Positions 53,330 through 62,790 of a stretch of DNA of 64,000 nucleotides are shown here, piece by piece. The notes below the pieces were generated by a model. The model ran no database searches, was not told where the DNA came from, and worked only from the letters and a program-made list of their open reading frames with translations. The stretch lies in the NCBI RefSeq assembly GCF_000327285.1, contig NZ_HE998567.1, forward strand, positions 183,136 to 247,135, read 5' to 3'. This stretch comes from Holdemania massiliensis AP2 (GTDB lineage: Bacteria; Bacillota_I; Bacilli_A; Erysipelotrichales; Erysipelotrichaceae). The translations under genes were made by a program, and so were the position numbers. Position 1 is the stretch's first letter. Each line of letters begins with the position of its first letter.

Positions 53330-55525
53330 ATGGCGAAAGAGGTATTTACATTCGACTTCTGCGGCCGCAATCTAACGATTGAAACCGGAGAAATCGCAAA
53401 ACAGGCAGGTGGAGCTGTCGTAGTCCGTTACCAAGATACAGTAGTGCTTTCAACCGCTACTGCCAACCATACTCCGAAAGACTCAGACTTTTTCCCGCTG
53501 ACTGTCAGCTTTGAAGAAAAGCTGTATTCTGTCGGTAAGATTCCAGGCGGCTTTTTACGGCGTGAAGGCCGGCCGAGCGAACATGCGACGCTGACTGCGC
53601 GGATGATCGACCGTCCGATCCGTCCGCTGTTTGCGGAAGGTTTCCGCAACGAGGTCCAGGTCGTCAATACCGTTCTGTCCGTAGATCAGGATTGTTCAGC
53701 GGAAATGGCGGCGATGTTCGGAGCTTCCTGCGCGCTGTGCATTTCGGATATTCCGTTTAACGGTCCAATTGCCGGTGTGATTGTCGGCCGTGTTGACGGC
53801 AAGTTTATCATCAACCCTTCAGTGGAGGATGCCGAGAAATCCGATATTCATCTGACCGTTGCCGGAACGAAGGATGCGATCAACATGGTCGAAGCCGGAG
53901 CGAAGGAAGTCAGTGAAGAAGAAATGATCGATGCGCTGATGTTTGGACATGATCACATCAAAATGCTGTGTGAATTCCAGGAACAGATCATCGCGAAGTG
54001 CGCGAAGCCGAAAATGGAGATCAAGCTGGACGTTGTTCCAGATGAAATCAAGGCTGAGATTGATGAAAAAGCAAAGGCCCGTCTGATTGAAGCGGTTTCG
54101 ATCAAGCTGAAGCTGGAACGCTATGGCAAAATCGATGAGATTACCGATGAGATGGCGGCGCTGTTTGAGGCTCGCGAATATCCAACTGAAAAAATCAAGG
54201 ATAAGACGGTGAAGCAGGTTCGTGCTTACTGCACTGAAATCGTGGCGAATGAAGTCCGCCGCTTAATCTCCGAAGAAAAGATCAGACCGGACGGCCGGGC
54301 TGTGGATGAGCTGCGTCCGCTGAATTCCCAAGTCGATCTGCTACCGCGCGTTCATGGCTCCGCGATGTTTACGCGTGGGGAAACTCAGGTGCTTTCGGCT
54401 TGTACCTTAGGCGCACTGGGCGACAATCAGATCATTGATGATCTGACGGAAATTGAAACTAAGCGCTTTATGCATCACTATAACTTCCCGCCGTATTCCG
54501 TTGGAGAAACCGGCCGGATGGGTTCGCCGGGACGGCGTGAAATTGGTCATGGCGCACTGGGCGAACGAGCCTTGTCGGCGGTGATCCCGAGCGAAGAAGA
54601 ATTCCCATATACGATTCGTCTGGTCGCGGAAGTACTGGAATCCAATGGTTCCTCTTCTCAGGCCTCAATCTGTGCCGGAACGATGTCGCTGATGTCTGCC
54701 GGTGTTCCGATCAAGGCTCCGGTAGCCGGCGTTGCCATGGGGTTGATCAAGACCAGTGATGAGCACTATACTGTTCTGACGGACATTCAGGGTATGGAAG
54801 ATCACTATGGTGATATGGACTTCAAGGTTGCCGGAACGCCGAAGGGCATCACGGCGCTGCAGATGGACATCAAGATCGACGGGATCAACCGCGCGATCCT
54901 GGAAGAGGCGCTGGCTCAGGCGAAAAAAGGCCGCGCCGAAATCATGGCGAACATGATGGCCGCGATCAGCGAACCGCGTGCAGAAGTCAGTCCGTATGCG
55001 CCGAAGATGTACCGCATGATGATTCCGGTCGATAAGATCCGCGAAGTCATCGGCACCGGCGGCAAGATGATCAACCAGATCATTGCGGATTGCGACAATG
55101 TGAAGATTGATATCGAAGATGACGGCTCGGTTGTCATTTATCACAGCGATAAAAACGCGATCATGAAGGCTGCGGAAACGATCAACCAGATCATTCGCGA
55201 AGCCAAGGTCGGCGAGATTTATGACGGCAAAGTTGTGCGGTTAGAAAAGTTCGGCGCCTTTGTCGAACTGTTCCCGGGGACTGACGGCCTGCTGCATGTT
55301 TCCAAGATTGATTACAAGCGGGTTGAAAAGCCGGAAGATGTTCTGAAACTGGGCGATGTCATTCAGGTCATCGTTACGGAGATTGATGAAAAAGGCCGCG
55401 TCAACGTTTCCCATCGGGATCTGATGGAAAAGCCGGAAGGCTGGGACGAAGAACAGCGTGCGAAGCGGGCCGCGCGGGATCGCCGGGATGGCGAGAAACG
55501 CGTGTTCCGGAAACGAGAACAATAA
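53330..55525 (+). CDS. pnp: Polyribonucleotide nucleotidyltransferase
   Basis: A 731-residue exoribonuclease that degrades mRNA 3' to 5' using phosphate. Two RNase PH domains flank a helical domain; the second, catalytic core has [29 protein letters not shown] (partly shown) and [20 protein letters not shown] in adjacent pieces. The KH domain shows [15 protein letters not shown] and the S1 domain [25 protein letters not shown] precedes the ATG. Unlike in many bacteria, it does not follow rpsO. Confidence 0.98.
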   Translation: MAKEVFTFDFCGRNLTIETGEIAKQAGGAVVVRYQDTVVLSTATANHTPKDSDFFPLTVSFEEKLYSVGKIPGGFLRREGRPSEHATLTARMIDRPIRPLFAEGFRNEVQVVNTVLSVDQDCSAEMAAMFGASCALCISDIPFNGPIAGVIVGRVDGKFIINPSVEDAEKSDIHLTVAGTKDAINMVEAGAKEVSEEEMIDALMFGHDHIKMLCEFQEQIIAKCAKPKMEIKLDVVPDEIKAEIDEKAKARLIEAVSIKLKLERYGKIDEITDEMAALFEAREYPTEKIKDKTVKQVRAYCTEIVANEVRRLISEEKIRPDGRAVDELRPLNSQVDLLPRVHGSAMFTRGETQVLSACTLGALGDNQIIDDLTEIETKRFMHHYNFPPYSVGETGRMGSPGRREIGHGALGERALSAVIPSEEEFPYTIRLVAEVLESNGSSSQASICAGTMSLMSAGVPIKAPVAGVAMGLIKTSDEHYTVLTDIQGMEDHYGDMDFKVAGTPKGITALQMDIKIDGINRAILEEALAQAKKGRAEIMANMMAAISEPRAEVSPYAPKMYRMMIPVDKIREVIGTGGKMINQIIADCDNVKIDIEDDGSVVIYHSDKNAIMKAAETINQIIREAKVGEIYDGKVVRLEKFGAFVELFPGTDGLLHVSKIDYKRVEKPEDVLKLGDVIQVIVTEIDEKGRVNVSHRDLMEKPEGWDEEQRAKRAARDRRDGEKRVFRKREQ

Positions 55526-55530
55526 GCTGA

Positions 55531-55558
55531 CAGCGGGTCAAATCTGATCCGCTGTTTT
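55531..55558 (+). terminator. Terminator of pnp
   Basis: CAGCGG (55531-55536) pairs with CCGCTG (55549-55554), followed by four T residues, 6 bp after the stop. Confidence 0.82.
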
Positions 55559-55579
55559 ATTCCAAAGGAGGATCTGAGA

Positions 55580-56221
55580 ATGAGAATGCGTAAAAAAGCT
55601 TGGGCAGAACCTTTTTTAAAGGAAAATGCTGACTTTGTTATAGAAAAACCCGAAATCTGGGCAGGGCATTGGCGGGAGAAATTGGCTTGTCAGCGGCTGC
55701 GGATTGAAATCGGCAGCGGCAAAGGCGATTATTTCACCAAAATGGCAGCGATGAACCCGGATGAGGGCTGGATTGGAATTGAAAAAGAACACAATGTAGC
55801 GGCGGTGGCGGCTAAAAAAGCGCTGGCTCAACCGCATGAACACATGGCGTTGATCGCTCAGGATGCCGATCAGCTCAGCAGCTGGTTTGCAAAAGGGGAA
55901 TTGGATGTCATTCATCTGAACTTTTCCGATCCCTGGCCGAAAAGCGGTTATGCCAAACGGCGTTTATCCCATGCCCGTTTTCTAAAGCAATATGAAGCGC
56001 TGCTGAATCAGCAGGGGCAGGTCATTATGAAAACAGACAATCCCAAACTGTTTGAATTTTCACTGACAGAATTTTCCAGAGAAAACTGGCAGCTGCGCGA
56101 GGTCAGCGTTGATTTTCGCCGCCAGCCCCATCCGGAAGACGCAATTACCGAGTATGAACAGAAATTCATGGATCTCGGACAACCGATTTACCGCGCCGTT
56201 TGGCAGAAGAAAGCCATTTAA
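55580..56221 (+). CDS. trmB: tRNA (guanine46-N7)-methyltransferase
   Basis: A 213-residue SAM-dependent methyltransferase forming m7G46 in the tRNA variable loop. It has the SAM site IEIGSGKGDYF, the family motif NFSDPWPKSGYAKRRL and TDNPKLFEFS. AAAGGAGG precedes the ATG at 55580; a second ATG two codons later is also possible. It leads a loose run with the lipoprotein, the disordered protein and murC, separated by 48, 50 and 13 bp. Confidence 0.95.
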   Translation: MRMRKKAWAEPFLKENADFVIEKPEIWAGHWREKLACQRLRIEIGSGKGDYFTKMAAMNPDEGWIGIEKEHNVAAVAAKKALAQPHEHMALIAQDADQLSSWFAKGELDVIHLNFSDPWPKSGYAKRRLSHARFLKQYEALLNQQGQVIMKTDNPKLFEFSLTEFSRENWQLREVSVDFRRQPHPEDAITEYEQKFMDLGQPIYRAVWQKKAI

Positions 56222-56269
56222 AAAACACAGGAAACATGATAGAATAAACAAAACGAAGGGAGGTCTTTC

Positions 56270-57031
56270 ATGCGCAAATTTACCTTGCTTTTGTTTGGCC
56301 TGTGTTTATGCGGCTGTTCCGCGCAGGCAGGATTGGACAGTCGGCTTCAGGCAGCCTGTACGCAGGCCAGTGAACTGGCGATCAATGTCCGCGCGGATAA
56401 CGTGAAGGATTTGTATAGTTATTACATCGAGCCGGGGATTGGCCGGCGAAGCTCGACGGCTTCCTCGAATATCTTTGTCATGGATAATCAGGAATTCATT
56501 ATGAATTTGAATATCGCAGAGATTGTTAACGTCAAGCTCTATGATCAGACCCAAAGCGTGGCGCTGCCGCAGGGCGAAGCGTGGATGAGCGTTGCGGAAG
56601 GCGAATTCACGGATGTTCAAAAGCGGATGCAGAAGTATGCGGCCGGTGTTTTGCCAACAGGGAAGGATCAGCTGCTGGTGATGGTCAAAACCCCTTATTT
56701 TACCTTTACGGGACTAAGCAATGAAACCGCGGCGCCGCTGCTGGCGCAGGAAATGATTAAGATTGCACGGACGGCTGAGGTGGATGAAGAGGCTGTGCTG
56801 AAGGCTTATTCAACACGAACGAAAATCAGCTATGTCAAAGAAAATTTGAATCTGTTTGAAGATGAAATTCCAGAAAACGGGCGTCTGGAAGAAATGATGC
56901 CCAATAAACCGGCGCATACCGGCGGGGATATTGATCAAAGCGGTGAAACCTTTGATGACGGCACCAATGCTGACGATTTGCCGCTGAATGAGAATGATGG
57001 CGATTTGCAGACGTCGCCGGAGAGTGAATAG
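56270..57031 (+). CDS. Lipoprotein of unknown function
   Basis: A 253-residue exported lipoprotein. The signal peptide (about residues 1-15) ends in the lipobox LCGC, with the lipidated Cys at about 16. The mature domain to about residue 195 resembles the DUF4358-type lipoproteins in size and in segments such as NIFVMDNQEFIMNL and TGKDQLLVMVKTPYF; I am not certain of the family. The last 50 residues are acidic and disordered. AAGGGAGG precedes the ATG. Confidence 0.8.
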   Translation: MRKFTLLLFGLCLCGCSAQAGLDSRLQAACTQASELAINVRADNVKDLYSYYIEPGIGRRSSTASSNIFVMDNQEFIMNLNIAEIVNVKLYDQTQSVALPQGEAWMSVAEGEFTDVQKRMQKYAAGVLPTGKDQLLVMVKTPYFTFTGLSNETAAPLLAQEMIKIARTAEVDEEAVLKAYSTRTKISYVKENLNLFEDEIPENGRLEEMMPNKPAHTGGDIDQSGETFDDGTNADDLPLNENDGDLQTSPESE

Positions 57032-57081
57032 GCAACAATGTTCACAATGATGAATACAATGAAAAGGCAGGATGATTCCCT

Positions 57082-57726
57082 ATGATGAAAAAATTAATGT
57101 CGCTCATTTTTGAAGAAGAAGTAGTCGATGAAGTTGAGGAAGAACCAGTACCGGTTCGCCGTGCTAATCCAGCCAAACCGTCAGTTCAGTCTGAGGTGAA
57201 GCCGTCTGTGCCGCTGCCTCAGGAAGTAAAAGCCGTGTATCTGGATACGAAAAAAGAGAAGGAAAAAGAACCGGCGGCGAAGAAGGAGCCTTCCAGCAAG
57301 CTGGGAAAAATGACGATTGCGGAAGAAAAGCCCGTCAAGAAAAAGCCGGTACGTGTGGAACCCAAGGAAGATTATGAATTCTCACCTGTAATTTCACCGA
57401 TTTTTGGTGTGCTTGGAGAAAAGAGCCAGCCAGCCAAAACGCCGGCGGTGAAGAAAGTCAGCCCAGTCAAAAGTTCACTGGGAACGGTGATCTCCCCGAT
57501 CTACGGCATGGATAAACCGCAGGAGGACAAGGTAGAAGAAATTTCAGAGCGTTTGGACAAACCGGCGGCTGTTGTTAAAGAAGAGCCGCTGATCAATGTG
57601 TCGCTGGATGAATTGCTGCAGAAGCCGCAGGAATCGGAAATCAGCGGCAAATCTGAGGAGGAAGGCGCAGACAAGACGGTGGTTTCCCAGAATCTCAGCT
57701 TGTTTGACGACGATCTGAATTCATAG
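57082..57726 (+). CDS. Disordered protein with repeated VISPI(F/Y)G motif
   Basis: A 214-residue charged protein rich in Lys, Glu, Pro and Val, with almost no predicted fold. Two copies of a short motif stand out: EFSPVISPIFGVLG (about residues 97-110) and GTVISPIYGMD (about 134-144). The N terminus, KKLMSLIFEEE, is amphipathic and could touch the membrane. Another hydrophobic island, LINVSLDELL, lies near residue 175. Conserved islands in a disordered chain suggest docking peptides for a partner, perhaps in the cell envelope or division, since murC follows after 13 bp. I do not recognise the family. Confidence 0.8.
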   Translation: MMKKLMSLIFEEEVVDEVEEEPVPVRRANPAKPSVQSEVKPSVPLPQEVKAVYLDTKKEKEKEPAAKKEPSSKLGKMTIAEEKPVKKKPVRVEPKEDYEFSPVISPIFGVLGEKSQPAKTPAVKKVSPVKSSLGTVISPIYGMDKPQEDKVEEISERLDKPAAVVKEEPLINVSLDELLQKPQESEISGKSEEEGADKTVVSQNLSLFDDDLNS

Positions 57727-57739
57727 AAAGGGTGTTGTT

Positions 57740-59047
57740 ATGGTCTTTTTTATCGGCATCAAGGGAACGGGCATGGCGGCGCTGGCCTGTATTCTCAACG
57801 ATTTAGGCATGGAAGTTTCCGGTTCAGATCTTTCAAAGCATTTTTTTACCGAAGAACCGCTGGTGGCTCGGCAGATTCCCATTCTGCCGTTTGATCCGAA
57901 GAATATTCAAGACGGAATGACGGTCATCATCGGCAATGCCTTCAAAGAAGACTTCCCGGAGGTTATCGCAGCCCGCCGCAATCCGACCGTTACGTGTTAT
58001 CGGTATCATGAATATTTAGGTGCTCTGATGAAAGACTATACAAGTCTGTGTGTAGCGGGCAGTCATGGCAAGACAACGACGACCGGCATGCTGGCGGCGA
58101 TGATGGATCCGATTGCACCGACGGGGCATTTGATCGGCGACGGTTCCGGCGAAATTCATCCTGACAGTCAGTATCTGGCGGTGGAGGCCTGCGAATACCG
58201 GCGTCATTTTCTGGCGTATCATCCGGACTATGCAATCATTACCAACGCGGATCTGGATCATGTCGATTACTTTAAAACGGAAGAAGATTATGCAAAAGCG
58301 TATGAAGAATTTGCTTGTCAGGTAAAAAAAGGACTGGTTCTTTTTGGCGACGATCCGAAAGTCAGAGCGCTGCGGATCGATCCGGCGGTGACGCATTATT
58401 ATTACGGTGTTGAGGACGGCAATGATTTTCAGGCGGTCAACATCGTAGAAACCAGCGAAGACATGCATTTCGACGTGTTGTTTCGGGGCAAGCTTCAGGG
58501 ACATTTCGACCTGCCGTTTGTCGGCCGGCATTTGTTGTGGAACAGCCTGGGCGTCATTGCGCTGGGTTTGCTGGAAGGCTATACGGCTGGACAGATTGAG
58601 CCGGGACTGGCTTCTTTTAAAGGAACAAAGCGGCGTTTTGCGATCGAAAAGCATGGCGAGAATGTCTTTGTCGATGACTACGCCCATCATCCGACGGAGG
58701 TGTCGATCACGATTGACGCAGCCCGCAAACGCTTCCCGGGCAAAAAGCTGATCGCGATCTTTAAGCCGCACCGTGTATCCCGCGTCTTTCATTTCGCCGA
58801 TGATTTCGCCGCGGCTTTGAAAAAAGCGGATGAGGTTTACCTGTGCGATTTTACCAGTATTGACGACAAGGAAGACGGGATCGATATCGACATCACGTAT
58901 CTTCAAGAACGCATTCCAGGCTCTAAGATCTTAAGCGAGGATGAACAGGGGGCAGCGGAGCTGGCAACACTGGCACCGGCGGTGTATCTGTTTATGTCGA
59001 GTAAGGATATCTATGGCCTGAGCGACCTGGTCAAACAGAAGCTGTAA
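57740..59047 (+). CDS. murC: UDP-N-acetylmuramate--L-alanine ligase
   Basis: A 435-residue Mur ligase that adds L-Ala to UDP-MurNAc, the first peptide step of cell wall synthesis. The N-terminal Rossmann domain has GIKGTGMAALA, the ATP loop is GSHGKTTTTGML, and the C-terminal domain has VDDYAHHPTEV. NADLDHVDYF and RHLLWNSLGVIAL are family blocks. It is slightly shorter than many MurC proteins (about 450). Within Mur ligases, the GIKGTGMA opening fits MurC or the related Mpl; sequence length and the Gram-positive context favour MurC. Confidence 0.93.
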   Translation: MVFFIGIKGTGMAALACILNDLGMEVSGSDLSKHFFTEEPLVARQIPILPFDPKNIQDGMTVIIGNAFKEDFPEVIAARRNPTVTCYRYHEYLGALMKDYTSLCVAGSHGKTTTTGMLAAMMDPIAPTGHLIGDGSGEIHPDSQYLAVEACEYRRHFLAYHPDYAIITNADLDHVDYFKTEEDYAKAYEEFACQVKKGLVLFGDDPKVRALRIDPAVTHYYYGVEDGNDFQAVNIVETSEDMHFDVLFRGKLQGHFDLPFVGRHLLWNSLGVIALGLLEGYTAGQIEPGLASFKGTKRRFAIEKHGENVFVDDYAHHPTEVSITIDAARKRFPGKKLIAIFKPHRVSRVFHFADDFAAALKKADEVYLCDFTSIDDKEDGIDIDITYLQERIPGSKILSEDEQGAAELATLAPAVYLFMSSKDIYGLSDLVKQKL

Positions 59048-59065
59048 TCAATTACAATAATGTAC

Positions 59066-59115
59066 AAAAAAGCTGAATCTGACGTTTTCAAAACACAGGA
59101 TTCAGCTTTTTCTAT
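59066..59115. terminator. Terminator between murC and the hipA remnant
   Basis: AAAAAGCTGAATC pairs with GATTCAGCTTTTT around a 17-base loop. Both exits are T-rich on their strand, so it can act in both directions. Confidence 0.85.
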
Positions 59116-59127
59116 TGCAGTCTGGGA

Positions 59128-59508
59128 TTACAGTTTTAGGGAGAACGCAGGACGCATCATTTCAATCGCACTTCGGCCCAGACCTGCATGTTCTGCCCAA
59201 TAAATCCAATTCCTTTGAACTGTATCGCAAATTGTTTCAGCATACTTCTCAGCGGCTTTACGGGTTAAGTCAAATTGCGGTGCTGCCTCAAATGCCAGCG
59301 TAGGATCAAGGGCATTGTCATATTCAGTGATATTTAAGGAAAGACAGTCCACGTAAGGAACAGGATTGACGTCAAACAAAGGTGATAACCGCCAGCCTTT
59401 ATTTGTTAAGCTGAAATCATGATTACGTAGAGGGTCGCCGGTATTGGATACTGCCGTATTAAACATGATTTTGACAGTTGTTCGATTTTGCCTAAAATCA
59501 GGACACAT
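59128..59508 (-). pseudogene. HipA-like kinase, C-terminal remnant
   Basis: A 126-residue open frame matching only the C-terminal part of HipA-type serine/threonine kinases (toxins of about 300-440 residues). Recognisable pieces are MFNTAVSNTGDPLRNHDFSL and LSPLFDVNPVPY. The usual catalytic-loop pattern NTDDHLRNH is altered to NTGDPLRNH, losing one Asp and a His. The open frame runs a few codons above the ATG without a start signal, and no HipB antitoxin or N-terminal part lies upstream, where oleate hydratase begins. It is therefore a broken toxin gene. Confidence 0.8.
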
Positions 59509-59622
59509 ATTTCTGCTTGTCGGAATTTTATACAGCTCTGTTTCTGTGTCTATAGAGGGGAAAGTCTTAAAGACGTATGCTTATAACGGTTAGAAAAAAG
59601 AACAATAGGAGGAATAAAGATT

Positions 59623-61392
59623 ATGTATTACAGCAATGGCAACTACGAAGCATTCGCTCATCCGCGCAAGCCGGAAGGCGTCGACAACAAATCCGCATAT
59701 TTAGTCGGATCTGGATTAGCAGCGTTGTCCGCGGCGTGTTTCTTGGTTCGCGATGGGCAGATGAAGGGAGAACATATTCATATTCTGGAGGAAGGCAAGC
59801 TTCCCGGCGGAGCCTGCGACGGCATTAAGGATCCGCAGAAGGGCTTCATTATCCGCGGCGGCCGTGAGATGGAAAATCACTTTGAATGTCTGTGGGATCT
59901 GTTCCGGTCCATTCCATCTATAGAAACTGAAGGCGTTTCTGTGCTCGATGAATACTACTGGCTGAACAAAGATGATCCAAACTATTCGCTGATGCGTGCA
60001 ACGATCAACCGCGGCGAGGATGCTCACACGGATGGAAAATTCAACTTAAGCGACAAAGCTGCGATGGAAATCATGAAGCTGTTCTTCACTAAAGATGAAG
60101 ATCTTTATGATAAGAAGATTACCGATGTCTTTGATAATGAATTTTTTTCCAGCAACTTCTGGCTGTATTGGCGCACCATGTTCGCGTTTGAGGACTGGCA
60201 TTCAGCCTTGGAAATGAAGCTGTATATTCAGCGCTTTATCCATCATGTCGGGGGTCTTCCGGATTTCTCCGCCCTGAAATTCACGAAGTATAACCAATAT
60301 GAATCGCTGATTTTGCCAATGGTGAAATATCTGGAAGAACATCACGTACAATTTGAATATGATACGTGTGTCACCAATGTTGAATTCGAGTTTGCAAAAG
60401 ATAAAAAAGTTGCCCGACGGATCGTCTGCGTCCGGGAAGGGAAAGAAACAGCAATCGACTTAACAGAAAACGATCTTGTATTCGTTACTAACGGCAGCTG
60501 TACAGAAAATTCCAGCCTGGGTGATAACGATCATGCCCCGCAGTTTAATACGGAGAAGGGGGGCTGTTGGCAGCTGTGGCGCAATATCGCGGCGCAGGAT
60601 CCTGCCTTTGGTCACCCGGATAAATTCTGCACGCATACGGATAAGACGTATTGGGAATCCGCAACCGTCACCACGCTGGACGGCCGCATTCCGCCGTATA
60701 TTCAGAAGATCTGCAAGCGTGATCCTTTCAGCGGCAAGGTTGTTACCGGCGGGATCATCACGGTCAAGGATTCCAACTGGCTGATGAGCTATACATTGAA
60801 TCGCCAGCCGCATTTTAAAGATCAGCCGAAGGATCAGCTCGTCGTTTGGGTTTATGGTTTGTTTGGCGATGTGCCGGGCAACTATATTAAGAAGCCGATG
60901 CGCGAATGCACAGGGACGGAAATCACAGAGGAATGGCTGTATCATTTAGGTGTTCCGGAGGAAGAAATCCATGATATGGCGGTCAATTCCGCCCGCTGCA
61001 TTCCTTGCATGATGCCGTATATTACGGCCTTCTTCATGCCGCGCACCGCTGGGGACCGGCCGAAGGTCGTACCGGAAGGCTGTGTTAACTTTGCCTTTAT
61101 CGGCCAGTTTGCCGATACCGTGCGCGATACCGTGTTTACAACAGAATATTCTGTTCGGACAGGCATGGAAGCGGTCTATACACTCTTAGACGTCGACCGC
61201 GGTGTCCCGGAGGTCTTCAACTCTGTCTATGATGTCCGCGTCCTGATGGATTCAACGTACAAGATGCTGGATGGACGTAAGCTGGAAGACATCAAAGTAC
61301 CATGGCTGGTTCACTGGATTGAGAAGAAGGGCCTCAAAAAAATCCAGGGCACAGTGATTGAAGAACTGCTTCAGGAATATCATCTGATTTGA
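59623..61392 (+). CDS. ohyA: Oleate hydratase (MCRA family)
   Basis: A 589-residue FAD-dependent enzyme that adds water to the cis-9 double bond of oleic or linoleic acid, giving 10-hydroxy acids; it helps gut bacteria detoxify unsaturated fatty acids. The FAD-binding region has [20 protein letters not shown] and [12 protein letters not shown], and [16 protein letters not shown] is a strong family signature. [16 protein letters not shown] lies in the C-terminal half. The length matches the family. ATAGGAGGAATAAAG precedes the ATG. It is monocistronic; TATAAC at 59582-59587 is a weak -10 candidate. Confidence 0.96.
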   Translation: MYYSNGNYEAFAHPRKPEGVDNKSAYLVGSGLAALSAACFLVRDGQMKGEHIHILEEGKLPGGACDGIKDPQKGFIIRGGREMENHFECLWDLFRSIPSIETEGVSVLDEYYWLNKDDPNYSLMRATINRGEDAHTDGKFNLSDKAAMEIMKLFFTKDEDLYDKKITDVFDNEFFSSNFWLYWRTMFAFEDWHSALEMKLYIQRFIHHVGGLPDFSALKFTKYNQYESLILPMVKYLEEHHVQFEYDTCVTNVEFEFAKDKKVARRIVCVREGKETAIDLTENDLVFVTNGSCTENSSLGDNDHAPQFNTEKGGCWQLWRNIAAQDPAFGHPDKFCTHTDKTYWESATVTTLDGRIPPYIQKICKRDPFSGKVVTGGIITVKDSNWLMSYTLNRQPHFKDQPKDQLVVWVYGLFGDVPGNYIKKPMRECTGTEITEEWLYHLGVPEEEIHDMAVNSARCIPCMMPYITAFFMPRTAGDRPKVVPEGCVNFAFIGQFADTVRDTVFTTEYSVRTGMEAVYTLLDVDRGVPEVFNSVYDVRVLMDSTYKMLDGRKLEDIKVPWLVHWIEKKGLKKIQGTVIEELLQEYHLI

Positions 61393-61403
61393 AAACAAGC
61401 TTG

Positions 61404-61439
61404 AAAGATCCTGATCTTACGGATTCGGGATCTTTTTTT
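61404..61439 (+). terminator. Terminator of ohyA
   Basis: AAAGATCC pairs with GGGATCTTT across a 14-base loop, with seven T residues. The following 190 bases to the next promoter are AT-rich and contain no gene that I can support. Confidence 0.85.
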
Positions 61440-61626
61440 CATGGGATCGCGGCAGAACTGTAAAAAGTAAACAAAATGCTGAAAAAAGCAGACATGGAAG
61501 AAGTTTCGCCGAATTTTCACATTTTCCTTTTTCCCCAGAAGGGTAGAAAAAGCCTTTTATCTCCAGCTTTTTTGAAAGACCGTAAAGTTTTATAAATAAA
61601 CAGCCGGTTAAGCGCTATCAAATTTA

Positions 61627-61655
61627 TTGAAAATCTTTTCATAATTGAGTATAAT
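61627..61655 (+). promoter_or_regulatory. Promoter of the 61674 operon
   Basis: TTGAAA (61627-61632), 17 bp spacer, TATAAT (61650-61655), 18 bp before the start codon. Confidence 0.8.
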
Positions 61656-61673
61656 ACAATCGAGGTGATTTTG

Positions 61674-62102
61674 ATGGACGAATTGTTGGCGGCCATGTAT
61701 AAAGTTTCAGTACAGTTGGTTCCAATTCTGGGAGTCGCTGCACTTTGTTTTCTAATTTATTTACTGCGCCATTGCGTCACATTTATTAAGGAATTAACGG
61801 TCATGGTTCAGAAAGCCGGATCCGCGATGGAGGGGGTAGATAAAAGCATTGACAAGCTTCAAGCGCCCTTGGATACAGTGGTCAGGTTATCTGGAACGAT
61901 TGATCAAGTTCAGGAAAGTGCTGTGGGAGCTGTCAAAAATATGGCTGGTTTTATGGCCGGGAATCTCGACAGTGCCAAGGAGGCAGCCGCGGCGCGCTCA
62001 GCGAAGAAGAAGCCGGCGCCGCAGCCGGAACCTGTGGCGGTAACCCCAGCGGAAAGCGAAGAACCCAAAACTCAGAGTGAAGGAGGAACAGAACATGAGT
62101 GA
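61674..62102 (+). CDS. DUF948-like membrane protein
   Basis: A 142-residue protein with one N-terminal membrane helix (about residues 10-33), an amphipathic helical segment (VQKAGSAMEGVDKSIDKLQ) and a disordered Ala/Pro/Glu-rich tail. Length, topology and helix pattern resemble the DUF948 (YtxG-type) proteins found next to YtxH-type proteins in Bacillota. GAGGTGATT precedes the ATG; an in-frame GTG at 61665 is inside that site. It overlaps the next gene by 8 bp. Confidence 0.7.
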   Translation: MDELLAAMYKVSVQLVPILGVAALCFLIYLLRHCVTFIKELTVMVQKAGSAMEGVDKSIDKLQAPLDTVVRLSGTIDQVQESAVGAVKNMAGFMAGNLDSAKEAAAARSAKKKPAPQPEPVAVTPAESEEPKTQSEGGTEHE

Positions 62103-62790
62103 TGAAAACAAAAGAGTGGACGAAGAAGTTGAAAAAACGGTGGAAGATCTGAAAAAACAGATCGAAGAGATCAACCGCGAGGCTGAAGATGCTGGATGCG
62201 AACAGTCGTCGGAGGTGAAGGAAAAGATTGAAGCGGCCGCGAAAAAAGCGATTGAAATTCTGAATCAGGGCATCGATCAGCTGAAATTGTTGACAGCTCA
62301 GGTTCAGGATAGCGACTCATATCGGAAAACGATGAGTCAGGTAAAGACCATGACGGATAAAGCGGTTGCGGAATCTCAGCGAATGTTTAACGAGATCAAG
62401 ACGGATCCGAAGCTGAACAAGGCCGTAGAGGACATTAAAAAATCCGTCAGCGACGTCAGTGAGAAAGTATCCGATTGTGTTAAAAGCGGATTGGATGAGC
62501 TGAAAAGCAATGAAGACCTGATGGAAAAGGTGGATCAGATTAAAGAAGGAACCGCTTCTTTGGTAGAGAAGGGTCAGCGTGCTGTAAAGGACTTTACAAG
62601 CAAGCCGGAAGTCCACCAGAATATTGAAAAAGCCAAGGATGTGACGATCGACGTTGCGGAAAAGACGGTCGACGCGCTGAAAAACTGGTTAAGACCACAG
62701 CCGGCAGCGGAAGCAGAACCAGAAGCCGCACCGGAAAACAAGGAAGAAAAGGAGAACAGTGCAGAGCATGAAGAGAGTAACAATCTATGA
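62095..62790 (+). CDS. Soluble coiled-coil, stress-type protein
   Basis: A 231-residue highly charged protein built of amphipathic helices with repeated patterns such as VEDIKKSVSDVSEKVSDCVK. It resembles the apolipoprotein/LEA/YtxH-like repeats that occur with DUF948 proteins, but it lacks a membrane helix. The C terminus is Ala/Pro/Glu-rich. AGGAGGAA supports the start at 62095. It overlaps both neighbours, so the three genes are translationally linked. A role in envelope or stress response is a family-based guess. Confidence 0.75.
   Translation: MSDENKRVDEEVEKTVEDLKKQIEEINREAEDAGCEQSSEVKEKIEAAAKKAIEILNQGIDQLKLLTAQVQDSDSYRKTMSQVKTMTDKAVAESQRMFNEIKTDPKLNKAVEDIKKSVSDVSEKVSDCVKSGLDELKSNEDLMEKVDQIKEGTASLVEKGQRAVKDFTSKPEVHQNIEKAKDVTIDVAEKTVDALKNWLRPQPAAEAEPEAAPENKEEKENSAEHEESNNL

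Noticed and set aside
58016-58906. 296-codon open frame on the minus strand
   Set aside because: Antisense to murC, whose motifs are unmistakable; no ribosome binding site.
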